Source: Flavobacteriales bacterium (GTDB taxonomy: Bacteria > Bacteroidota > Bacteroidia > Flavobacteriales_E > Vicingaceae). Taken from it: a DNA stretch of 64,000 bases. The notes under the pieces are model-generated. The model saw only the letters and a list, made by a program, of their open reading frames with translations. It ran no database searches and was not told the DNA's origin. Location: the NCBI GenBank assembly GCA_020635795.1, contig JACJZD010000006.1, forward strand, positions 42,489 to 106,488. Reading direction: 5' to 3'. Within the stretch, counting starts at the first letter, position 1; each line of letters starts with the position of its first letter. Both the position numbers and the translations under genes were made by a program. This document shows positions 34,365 to 42,175 of the stretch, in pieces.

Positions 34365-35031
34365 ATATGCAATAATAGTTGCCGGAGGAAAAGGTGAACG
34401 AATGGGAGAGCAACTTCCAAAACAGTTCCTCGAATTAGCTGGCAAACCTATTTTAATGCATACCATCGAAAAGTTTTATCAAACTTTTCCTCAAACAAAA
34501 ATTATACTGGCTCTTCCCGAAAATCAAATCGATTTTTGGGAAGAGCTTTGTTATAAATACGGGTTTACAAAAATTCCGCACCAAATAGTTGCTGGTGGTA
34601 AAACCCGATTTCATTCGGTAAAAAATGCGTTGGCTTTAGTAAAACAAAATGGTATTGTGGCTGTTCACGATGGAGTTCGTCCATTGGTAAGTGCAACAAC
34701 CATTACTAACTGTTTTGCACAGGCAGAAAAATCTGGCTCAGCTATTCCTGTGGTTGATGTGGTAGATTCGTTGAGGTTTGTATCTAAACAAGAACAAACC
34801 AATAAAGCAGTTGCGCGTAGTTGCTACAAAAATGTACAAACGCCACAATGTTTTAAATCGGAGCTTTTACTAAAAGCTTACGAGCAAGATTTTGACGAAA
34901 CCTTTAACGACGATGCTTCGGTAGTTGAAAAATTAGGACATTCGATTGAATTAGTTCAAGGAAACACCGAAAACATTAAAATTACCTCTCCTATAGATTT
35001 GATTGTTGCTGAGGCTTTATTGAGCAGATAG
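34357..35031 (+). CDS. ispD: 2-C-methyl-D-erythritol 4-phosphate cytidylyltransferase
   Basis: Third step of the MEP isoprenoid pathway: MEP + CTP to CDP-ME. 224 residues: IVAGGKGERMGEQLPKQFLEL (nucleotide loop), AVHDGVRPLVS, VQTPQCFK and DDASVVEKLGH (substrate loop). Overlaps the S23-like gene by 8 nt at the start and the coiled-coil gene by 15 nt at the convergent end. Confidence 0.96.
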   Translation: MHKYAIIVAGGKGERMGEQLPKQFLELAGKPILMHTIEKFYQTFPQTKIILALPENQIDFWEELCYKYGFTKIPHQIVAGGKTRFHSVKNALALVKQNGIVAVHDGVRPLVSATTITNCFAQAEKSGSAIPVVDVVDSLRFVSKQEQTNKAVARSCYKNVQTPQCFKSELLLKAYEQDFDETFNDDASVVEKLGHSIELVQGNTENIKITSPIDLIVAEALLSR

Positions 35032-35487
35032 TTTAGCAATCTTCTTTTTGTTCTTCTCCATTTTTTTATCGTAAGCCACTATTTTTTTCATGTTTTTAGA
35101 AAGTTGAGTTTCTTTCTTTTTTAGCTTTTTTGCGTAATTATCTACCTTTTTTTGTTGTTTTTGATTCTTTTTTACCAATTTATCGCGTTTTTTCGAAAGT
35201 TTGGTGGTTTGTTTTTCGTCTTCAATTTTACTAATCAACTCTTCGTTTTTTTCTGAAATATCTTTTTGAGTGGAGTAAGCTTCTTTTTTAGTTTTGTTCA
35301 ATTCAATTTTCAACGCTTCAATCTCTGGTTTTAATGTTTCATTTTCTGCCATTAATTCAGTTTTAGAGGTATTATAACTGGCTATTTGAGCAGTTAAAGC
35401 TGTAATTTTTTCTGCATTTTTATCTTGAGAAAAAGCAGTAGTAGTCAAAATTAGAAATAATGAAACAATGATGATTTTGATGTTCAT
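35017..35487 (-). CDS. Exported coiled-coil protein
   Basis: 156 residues: signal peptide (NIKIIIVSLFLILTTTAFSQ), then an almost continuous Lys/Glu-rich coiled coil (ALKIELNKTKKEAYSTQKDI, KKNQKQQKKVDNYAKKLKKK). Very basic. No known family; perhaps a periplasmic adaptor. Candidate -7 element TAATTTTG (minus, 35517-35510) 22 nt upstream. Its 3' end overlaps ispD by 15 nt. Confidence 0.75.
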   Translation of the reverse strand: MNIKIIIVSLFLILTTTAFSQDKNAEKITALTAQIASYNTSKTELMAENETLKPEIEALKIELNKTKKEAYSTQKDISEKNEELISKIEDEKQTTKLSKKRDKLVKKNQKQQKKVDNYAKKLKKKETQLSKNMKKIVAYDKKMEKNKKKIAKLSAQ

Positions 35488-35509
35488 GTGAGTTGGATTT
35501 AGTTTGCCA

Positions 35510-35517
35510 CAAAATTA
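35510..35517 (-). promoter_or_regulatory. Candidate -7 element for the coiled-coil gene
   Basis: TAATTTTG on the minus strand, 22 nt before the ATG at 35487. Confidence 0.4.
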
Positions 35518-35530
35518 CGAAATAGTTGGG

Positions 35531-36709
35531 CTAAGCAATCACTTTAATCGTTGAATTATCAAGTAATTTGAGCGATTTTAAATCAATGGTTGAAATTAAA
35601 TTTAAGCCAGGTTTTTTGCCTTTTTTAATTGAACCAAACTGATGGTTAATTCCTAAAAAATCAGCACCATTTATAGTTGCCCATTTGATTAAAGTTTGTA
35701 AAGGTATTTCAGGTGAATTTCTAGAAATTGTTTTCAGCTCATCTAAAATGGATAAACTCCAATTACTCGCTAAACTATCGGTACCAATGGTACATTTTTC
35801 GTTTAAAAATAAATTGTAACTGGGTTGTCGGTTTTCGATGTAAAGGTTGGCATTAGGGCAAAAAGCCCAATAAATGTTTTTAGAAAAATTATTTGCCCAA
35901 GCAATGTCTTGTTTATTGGTAAAGGTGTTATGAACTAACAACGTTTTTCGTAAATTTTCATATTTACCTAGAAAAGAAGGTAATGCGTTTTGTTGTGTTG
36001 GAACAAACTCACCTTTTAATTTTTCTCTAATATTCAAAAAATCAAATAAGTCTCCTTTGCCATGTTGGTAAAAATGATTTTCACTTTCGGTTTCTTGGTT
36101 ATGAATACTTACCAAACTATTGTTTTCTTTGCAATGTTGGTTAACCAGTTGAGTCAATTTATCAGAAACTGAATATGTAGCATGGGGAGTAATGGATGCT
36201 TTTTTTTTGTCAAAATAAGTGTCGTAAACACGTTTCGCATGGTTAAAAGCATCATTTGCAATACTTGGGTCTGAACCAAAAACTTCCACAAAAGTGTGAT
36301 AATACAAGTTTTCTGTTGCTTTCAGTTTAAACGTTGAAGTTCCATTAGAAATGTCGCCAACAGCAACAATTCCATTTTGTTTCATTTCTTGTTCTGCTGC
36401 AGTTATGGCTTCCAAACGAACATCATCAGAAAAAGATTCTCTAATTGAAATAATGTCTTTTATAAAACCGTGTAACTTGGTTTGTTCTTTTACTTTTCCT
36501 TTAAGGTATGAAAGCTCTAAATGGCAGTGCGTATTTACAAAACCAGGGCAAACTATGCCTTCATATATTCTCACATTTTCCCAATTAATTGGTGTTGTTT
36601 TTGGGTCTAATACTTCTAAAACAATATTTTTATCATCTAACACAACAACCCCATTTTTAATAGGAGTGGAGTTTCCAGGAAAAATATAATTGGCAGAAAT
36701 TTGAAGCAT
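35531..36709 (-). CDS. Amidohydrolase (SAH/MTA deaminase-like)
   Basis: 392 residues of the amidohydrolase superfamily. Metal ligands: NTHCHLEL (HxH), LVSIHNQETE (His), and IGTDSLASNWSLSIL (Asp) in the order of the TrzN/SAH-deaminase/guanine-deaminase-like group; LGINHQFGSIKKGKKPGLNLI is the usual C-terminal strap. Substrate uncertain: S-adenosylhomocysteine, methylthioadenosine, aminodeoxyfutalosine or a base. Its ATG overlaps the stop of the O-antigen-ligase-like gene by one base. Confidence 0.85.
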   Translation of the reverse strand: MLQISANYIFPGNSTPIKNGVVVLDDKNIVLEVLDPKTTPINWENVRIYEGIVCPGFVNTHCHLELSYLKGKVKEQTKLHGFIKDIISIRESFSDDVRLEAITAAEQEMKQNGIVAVGDISNGTSTFKLKATENLYYHTFVEVFGSDPSIANDAFNHAKRVYDTYFDKKKASITPHATYSVSDKLTQLVNQHCKENNSLVSIHNQETESENHFYQHGKGDLFDFLNIREKLKGEFVPTQQNALPSFLGKYENLRKTLLVHNTFTNKQDIAWANNFSKNIYWAFCPNANLYIENRQPSYNLFLNEKCTIGTDSLASNWSLSILDELKTISRNSPEIPLQTLIKWATINGADFLGINHQFGSIKKGKKPGLNLISTIDLKSLKLLDNSTIKVIA

Positions 36710-38265
36710 TAAATTTGTTTATGGTTGTAAATCAACAGCGTATTAAAAAACACAAATAAGGTTATTCCAACTTGTGTATCTAAGGTATCTTCGGTTATCA
36801 TGGAGAGTAGCATAATGAGGATAAAAGCTAAATACACAAAATGATTTTTTAAGCTTAAGCCAAACAACGGATACAATAGAAAAACAATAAAAAGGATGCC
36901 TCCAATTATTCCGTAAGTAGTAAATGCTGTGATAAACTGATTGTGTGCTCTCAATCTATATTTTTCTATAAGTGGAGAGTTTTCTTTTTCGTATTGCTCA
37001 TTAAACGCATCTTGAATGTCGCCAGTACCAACACCAGTCCAAAAATGTTCTTTAAAAATGTTGTAGGCCGTTTTCCAGTAAACCCAACGCATTACAGTTG
37101 AGTGTCCGTTGTAATCTCTACCTCTTTTGTAGTTATCGAACTCCCAAATGGTACTGGTTATTCTTCGCTCAAAAGCATTGCTAGTTAGCATATTTACATT
37201 GGTTGTGCCACGCTCAATTGCTTCAATTTCTTTTGGCGTTAAATTCATTACTGCTTTGTGGTTTTTATACTCTCCTTTAGAAGTAATAAATCGAATTACA
37301 GTACTAGAAATAGGTTGTCCTTTTAAATCTTTACCTCGATAATGGATTTTACTCACCTTATTCCAAGCGTATTCTAATTCTTCATCGGCATTATTTCTAT
37401 AAACGTAATAACCATTTTCTTTATCGTCGTTTGTTAAGTTGTGATTGTATATTTCGCCATAAGGTGAGTATCGTTTTTCCTCTAAAGGTTGGTTTTGATT
37501 GTAATACTGATTTACACTTTTGTTGATGTACCAAACAGCTCCTCCAACAATAAATAGAGGAGTGAGGAAAAGCAAAAATTTAAATTTAAAATCAGCTACC
37601 TTAAACCCATAAACAAACATTAAAATAAGTGAAGTAGCCCCAAAAACCAACAGCCCTGTATAAAGATGAAGAATAAACATAAAGGCAAGTAACCACAAGC
37701 CCAATAAGGTGATGATGATTTTGGTTTTTAAGTTGTGCTCGTTAAAAAAATAATAACCCAAACCAAAAATGGCAATGCAAATTTCTAAACCAAAACGAAT
37801 GTGCGAATTGAATCGAGATAAATCCCTATCGTCGACAATGGTAATACCTAAGCCACCAAGTTTTACAAATATGCTCCAAAAACTAGCGGCAAGAATACCT
37901 GCGAGGTAAAGCTTAAATACTAGCTTTAGTTGTTCTTGTTTTAACTTAAAACCAAACAAAACAAATGGTAAAACAAAGAATGGAAACTTTCTTTTTACAT
38001 CGGTAAATGCATAGCTAAAGTTAGAGGTGTTTATTAACCCAACAACCGAAATGGCAAAAAATAGAATTAAAAATAAAGCGGTTTTATTGGTAAAAAAAGC
38101 TTTGATTCGTTGCGAGTAATTTCCCTCTAAAATCCACGCTAATCCTAAAATTAATTGACCAATACTAATTAATGGTTTAGAAAGTGATAAGCCAACAGCA
38201 ATTGCAGATAAACCAATGAGGTATAATCGCTCAGTATTCGAAAAAAAAGCTTTAACTTTTAACAT
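36709..38265 (-). CDS. O-antigen ligase-like (Wzy_C) membrane protein
   Basis: 518 residues with about eleven hydrophobic helices and a large exposed loop (~265-400) that ends in YWKTAYNIFKEHFWTGVGTGD and RAHNQFITAFTTYGIIG; H/N plus GxGxGD in that order is the Wzy_C/WaaL signature. Joins polysaccharide to lipid A core or polymerises repeats at the periplasmic face. Start at ATG 38265, not TTG 38268. In an apparent operon with the S41 protease upstream (10 nt) and the amidohydrolase downstream. Confidence 0.85.
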   Translation of the reverse strand: MLKVKAFFSNTERLYLIGLSAIAVGLSLSKPLISIGQLILGLAWILEGNYSQRIKAFFTNKTALFLILFFAISVVGLINTSNFSYAFTDVKRKFPFFVLPFVLFGFKLKQEQLKLVFKLYLAGILAASFWSIFVKLGGLGITIVDDRDLSRFNSHIRFGLEICIAIFGLGYYFFNEHNLKTKIIITLLGLWLLAFMFILHLYTGLLVFGATSLILMFVYGFKVADFKFKFLLFLTPLFIVGGAVWYINKSVNQYYNQNQPLEEKRYSPYGEIYNHNLTNDDKENGYYVYRNNADEELEYAWNKVSKIHYRGKDLKGQPISSTVIRFITSKGEYKNHKAVMNLTPKEIEAIERGTTNVNMLTSNAFERRITSTIWEFDNYKRGRDYNGHSTVMRWVYWKTAYNIFKEHFWTGVGTGDIQDAFNEQYEKENSPLIEKYRLRAHNQFITAFTTYGIIGGILFIVFLLYPLFGLSLKNHFVYLAFILIMLLSMITEDTLDTQVGITLFVFFNTLLIYNHKQI

Positions 38266-38275
38266 CAAGCGGATG

Positions 38276-39934
38276 TTATTTGTTTGTACCTGCTAAAATG
38301 GATTTATACAAGGTGTCGTTCTTAATGGTTTTAATAGCAACCTCAAGTGTTGGGTCTCGTTTTAAAGAATTTTGTATGGTTCCATTTTGATAATAATAAC
38401 GTCCAACAATCTCAGTTTCTAAAATGGTGATGATTTCCTCTTTAAACTTTTTTAAGTCGTCTTTTTTATGTGTGTTTAGCTTCTCTTTTAAGTGTTCGTA
38501 TTCAGTTTTTACATCATCAAAATATTTTTCTTCTTTGGTGGTTAATTCTAATTTTGCTAACAAATCTTCACTTTCGGTGGTGTAAGCATAATCTTTTCCA
38601 TCCAAGAATTTTACAAAGTCTGCATATTCAGCATCGCTAAAAGTAAAATCTGCTACGGGTTTAATACTGTCGTTTTTAATACGGTAGTTAGTAGCGTATT
38701 CAAAAAACAAATTTTTGGTAATTAATGATGCAGAAATATCGCTCAACATTAACTTTTCTACTTTTACATCAGGAGCAACACCTTTACCATCAAATACAGG
38801 TCGTTTGCTATGCAGAGTCTTAAATTCTTTAATTAACGAATCAGCAATAGCGGTTACTTTTCCGTTCTCTTCACGGTGCGAATAATCTAATTTTTGAATA
38901 CATCTTCCGCTAGGTGTGTAATATTTTGCCACGGTTACTTTAAGTTTTGAATTGTAACTTAACGGGCGAACAGATTGCACCAAACCTTTTCCGTAAGATT
39001 GCGTTCCCACAACAACAGCTCTATCGTGGTCTTGTAAAGAGCCCGAAACTATTTCTGATGCAGATGCTGAACCTTCGTCAATCAATACCACCAATGGTAT
39101 TTTTGTATCAATAGGCTCGTTTAATGCTTTGTAAGTTTTGTCCCATTCTTTAATTTTCCCCTTGGTAAAAACGACTTCCGAACCTTTTGGAACAAAAAAG
39201 TTAACAATGTTTACTGCTTCGTTTAGTAAACCTCCACCGTTACCTCTTAAATCTAACACAATTGATGTGGCATGTTGTTCCTTTAAACTAACTAAAGCAG
39301 TTTTTACTTCTTTACTTGCTGATTCGGTAAAACCAGTTAATTTGATATAGCCAACAGAATCTTTCATCATAGCATAATATGGCACATCTTTAATTTTTAC
39401 TTCCTCACGAATTACTTTTTTTACCATTGGTTCAGTTGTGCCTGGTCGTTCAATTTTTAAGGTAATCGATGAGCCTGGTTGACCCAATAGAACCTCACGA
39501 ATTTCTGTGGTGTTTTTTCCTTTTACCGATTTTCCGTCCACTTCCAAAATTTTATCACCAGCACGTAAACCTGCTTTAAATGCCCCAAAACCTTCGTAAG
39601 GTTCAGAAATTACCACATAATCACCTTGTTTTTGAATTAACGCACCAATACCACCATACTGACCAGTAGTCATCAATTTATAGTCTTCCATGTTCGACTC
39701 TGGAATGTAGTTGGTGTAAGGATCTAACGACTCCAACATCGCGTCGATACCTGTTTTCATCAATTTTCCTGGATCAGAATCATCAACATAATAAATGTTC
39801 AATTCACGAAATAGTGTAGCGAAAATGTCAAGGTTTTTTGATATTTCGAAATAACTATCTACATATCCAACAGAAAATATCGATGACATTGCCAGCGCAA
39901 TGATTAAGGTAATTTTTGTAATTCTTTTTTTCAT
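38276..39934 (-). CDS. S41 family C-terminal processing protease
   Basis: 552 residues. Signal peptide (ITLIIALAMSSIFSVGYV), N-terminal helical region, PDZ (~85-165; GGIGALIQKQGDYVVIS, GLRAGDKILEVDGKSV), then the tail-specific protease core with SASASEIVSGSLQDHDRAVVVG (nucleophile Ser) and SYGKGLVQ (Lys): a Ser-Lys dyad. C-terminal ~170 residues are lysine-rich helices. Periplasmic processing of envelope or secreted proteins. Confidence 0.94.
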   Translation of the reverse strand: MKKRITKITLIIALAMSSIFSVGYVDSYFEISKNLDIFATLFRELNIYYVDDSDPGKLMKTGIDAMLESLDPYTNYIPESNMEDYKLMTTGQYGGIGALIQKQGDYVVISEPYEGFGAFKAGLRAGDKILEVDGKSVKGKNTTEIREVLLGQPGSSITLKIERPGTTEPMVKKVIREEVKIKDVPYYAMMKDSVGYIKLTGFTESASKEVKTALVSLKEQHATSIVLDLRGNGGGLLNEAVNIVNFFVPKGSEVVFTKGKIKEWDKTYKALNEPIDTKIPLVVLIDEGSASASEIVSGSLQDHDRAVVVGTQSYGKGLVQSVRPLSYNSKLKVTVAKYYTPSGRCIQKLDYSHREENGKVTAIADSLIKEFKTLHSKRPVFDGKGVAPDVKVEKLMLSDISASLITKNLFFEYATNYRIKNDSIKPVADFTFSDAEYADFVKFLDGKDYAYTTESEDLLAKLELTTKEEKYFDDVKTEYEHLKEKLNTHKKDDLKKFKEEIITILETEIVGRYYYQNGTIQNSLKRDPTLEVAIKTIKNDTLYKSILAGTNK

Positions 39935-39991
39935 AATTTTTATTTTAACACATAGAATTAAACCATGTGGTAGTGTTATACTTTTCTTTTA

Positions 39992-40021
39992 CCCCCTCCC
40001 TTTGGGAGGGTTGGGGTGGGC
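39992..40021. repeat. Dispersed GC-rich palindromic repeat, copy A3
   Basis: CCCCCTCCCTTTGGGAGGG followed by TTGGGGTGGGC, between the S41 protease and yidD. Confidence 0.75.
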
Positions 40022-40023
40022 TT

Positions 40024-40254
40024 TTATGGAACTGGGTCATGCCCGTGTCCGCCCCATGGATGACAAGACAAAATTCTTTTTAAACCTATCCAACCACCTT
40101 TAAAAGGACCATATTTGTTTATTGCTTCAATACTGTATTGCGAGCATGTAGGGTCGTATCGGCAATTTTGTCCTAAAATTGGAGAAATGCTCAATTGATA
40201 AAAACGAATCATCAATATAAACAACTTACTCACCACGCTCTTCAAACCTTGCAT
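40024..40254 (-). CDS. yidD: Membrane protein insertion efficiency factor
   Basis: 76 residues. IRFYQLSISPILGQNCRYDPTCSQYSIEAINKYG and KRILSCHPWGGHG are the YidD signature, with conserved Cys. YidD supports YidC-dependent membrane protein insertion; oxaA/yidC is usually nearby but is not in the window. Overlaps rnpA. The ATG at 40254 gives a 29-nt overlap; GTG at 40236 or 40233 would give 11 or 8 nt and an N-terminus of more usual length. Confidence 0.93.
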   Translation of the reverse strand: MQGLKSVVSKLFILMIRFYQLSISPILGQNCRYDPTCSQYSIEAINKYGPFKGGWIGLKRILSCHPWGGHGHDPVP

Positions 40255-40624
40255 TTAAACGATTTAAAATTACTTTTATTTTGTCTTCAATTTCGATGTA
40301 ACTCAATAATTGTTTCGACCCATAAACAAACATTAAGTTTAACTGCGTATTTGAACTTAACAATGTTTGTTTTAATTCGTGATTATGCAAACGGTATGCC
40401 TCTCTCATTCTACGCTTAATCAAATTTCTGTCAACGGCAAGTTTTACAAACTTTTTAGGAACACTTACCCCAACACTCAACACCACTTTTGATGGCTCCT
40501 TTTTTTTTGTATAAACGCCTCGGATGGGTGTTTCGTGAATAGATTTACCCCCACTAAACAATCCGTCGATATCTTTTCGGCTTTTTAGTTTTTCTATTTT
40601 AGGGAAGGTAAATTTTTGCTCCAT
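40226..40624 (-). CDS. rnpA: Ribonuclease P protein component
   Basis: Binds the RNase P RNA and helps to process tRNA 5' ends. 132 residues from ATG 40624 (an earlier TTG-like start at 40636 adds 4 residues). FPKIEKLKSRKDIDGLFSGGK and VPKKFVKLAVDRNLIKRRMREAYRLH (the RNR motif) are diagnostic. Very basic. Neighbouring yidD is the normal partner; rpmH is not next to it. Confidence 0.96.
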   Translation of the reverse strand: MEQKFTFPKIEKLKSRKDIDGLFSGGKSIHETPIRGVYTKKKEPSKVVLSVGVSVPKKFVKLAVDRNLIKRRMREAYRLHNHELKQTLLSSNTQLNLMFVYGSKQLLSYIEIEDKIKVILNRLNARFEERGE

Positions 40625-40716
40625 AACTAAATTCAAAGATAGGAATCTATTCGTGGATAAATAAAAAAATGAATTCTCAACTCAACTTAAATTTTTTAAA
40701 AACTATATTAAAGTAA

Positions 40717-40762
40717 TATTAAATAAGTGAATTAAATAACTATATTTGTATTAAATAAGTGA
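40717..40762 (+). promoter_or_regulatory. Direct repeats and candidate -7 element upstream of the AAA ATPase gene
   Basis: TATTAAATAAGTGA at 40717-40730 and again at 40749-40762 (32-bp spacing), flanking a TATATTTG (40741-40748) that fits the -7 consensus. The repeats could be an operator or the edge of an insertion. Confidence 0.4.
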
Positions 40763-40809
40763 GTTTAAAGAAATGAAAGAGCAGTAACAAAGAATTATAG
40801 CTAAGTTTT

Positions 40810-41946
40810 ATGAAATATTTAGAAAGAGAAATAGAAAAAGGGTTTGATAAGTTTTTACAACCTAATAAAGTTTTAGTACTGATGGGAGCGAGAAGGGTTG
40901 GTAAAACAGAGTTGTTAAAAAAACAATTGTCAAAAATAAAAGAACCCTACTTGTTATTAAATGGAGAAGATGCTACAACAGTATCGGTATTGAGCAATAG
41001 AAGTGTAGAGAATTACAAACGATTGTTGGGTGATAAAAAGTTGTTGGTGATAGATGAAGCTCAAACCGTACCAGAGATAGGGAAGATTTTAAAGTTAATG
41101 GTAGATGAAATAAACGGCATTAAGATTATAGCTACAGGTTCATCAGTATTTGATTTGGAGAATGAATTAGGTGAGCCATTAACAGGTAGAAACATTACTG
41201 TTCGTTTGTTTCCATTGTCTCAGATGGAATTTAATAAACAGGAAAACCTTATTGAAACCAAAGGAAGATTAGAAGAACGATTGATTTTAGGAAGCTACCC
41301 AGAGCTACAGCAATACAGTGGATGGGATGACAAAGTAAAATATCTGGAACGATTAATAAGTTCATATTTGATACGTGATATTTTAGCATTTGAGAAGTTG
41401 AAAAAACCAGACAAAATTATTAGTTTATTGAGGTTAATTGCTTTTCAAATAGGAGGAGAAGTTTCTTTACCAGAATTAGGACAAAAATTAGGCATTGATA
41501 AAAATACGGTAGAACGGTATTTAGATTTATTAGCAAAAGTTTTTGTTATCTATAAAGTAGATGCTTTTAGCATGAACCCAAGAAAAGAAATATCCAAATC
41601 TTCACGTTGGTATTTTTATGATAATGGGATAAGAAACGCCCTAATTGCAAATGTAAATACCTTAGAACTTAGAAACGACCAAGGGCAATTGTGGGAGAAC
41701 TACTTGGTGACAGAACGATTAAAATATCAGTCTTACAAAGGGATGTTGGTCAATAACTATTTTTGGAGAAGCTACAGCCAACAAGAAGTAGATTGGGTTG
41801 AAGAACGAGGAGGAAAGATTTATGGTTATGAATTTAAGTGGAATCCAAATAAAGTAAAAGGAGCCCCATCCGCATGGAAAACCCTGTATCCTGAAGCTGA
41901 ATTTATAACCATTCATCCAGATAATTATTTAGATTTTATATCTTAA
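40810..41946 (+). CDS. AAA-type ATPase with DUF4143 domain
   Basis: 378 residues. Walker A GARRVGKTELL (Lys ~32), Walker B LLVIDEAQTVPEIG, sensor IIATGSSVFDL, then a winged-helix/DUF4143 C-terminal part (~165-378: ERLISSYLIRDILAFEKLKKP, FYDNGIRNALIAN, WENYLVTERL, and an ending in a nuclease-like DWVEERGGKIYGYEFKW). This family is widespread, found on mobile islands and often associated with toxin-antitoxin or defence roles, but its function is unproven. Flanked by AT-rich, repeat-bearing DNA between rnpA and polA, so possibly a single-gene insertion. Confidence 0.88.
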   Translation: MKYLEREIEKGFDKFLQPNKVLVLMGARRVGKTELLKKQLSKIKEPYLLLNGEDATTVSVLSNRSVENYKRLLGDKKLLVIDEAQTVPEIGKILKLMVDEINGIKIIATGSSVFDLENELGEPLTGRNITVRLFPLSQMEFNKQENLIETKGRLEERLILGSYPELQQYSGWDDKVKYLERLISSYLIRDILAFEKLKKPDKIISLLRLIAFQIGGEVSLPELGQKLGIDKNTVERYLDLLAKVFVIYKVDAFSMNPRKEISKSSRWYFYDNGIRNALIANVNTLELRNDQGQLWENYLVTERLKYQSYKGMLVNNYFWRSYSQQEVDWVEERGGKIYGYEFKWNPNKVKGAPSAWKTLYPEAEFITIHPDNYLDFIS

Positions 41947-42175
41947 TAAGATTCAATACTAAATGGGTAATTATAATATGATGTGTTTTATTTGTGTGTT
42001 GTTCTCAAGTACTTGGAAGCATTTGTATTTTCAAAATAAGAATTTTAGAATGTAGAAACTAACGTGAGTTGGATATAACTTTGATAAATAATACGCTGAT
42101 TATAAAATATGAAACAGTAATCTTTTATGGAGTGTTTCAAAAACCTTATTTTAGAGGTCTTTAAAAACAAGACCT
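41947..42175. other. Gap before polA with a stem-loop at the start codon
   Basis: 229 nt without an ORF. At 42155-42175 there is a 7-bp stem AGGTCTT/AAGACCT with loop TAAAAAC that ends on the base before the polA ATG; it would cover the ribosome-binding region. Confidence 0.5.

Noticed and set aside
40717..40762. Possible CRISPR-like repeats upstream of the AAA gene
   Set aside because: Only two copies of a 14-mer; no regular array or spacers.
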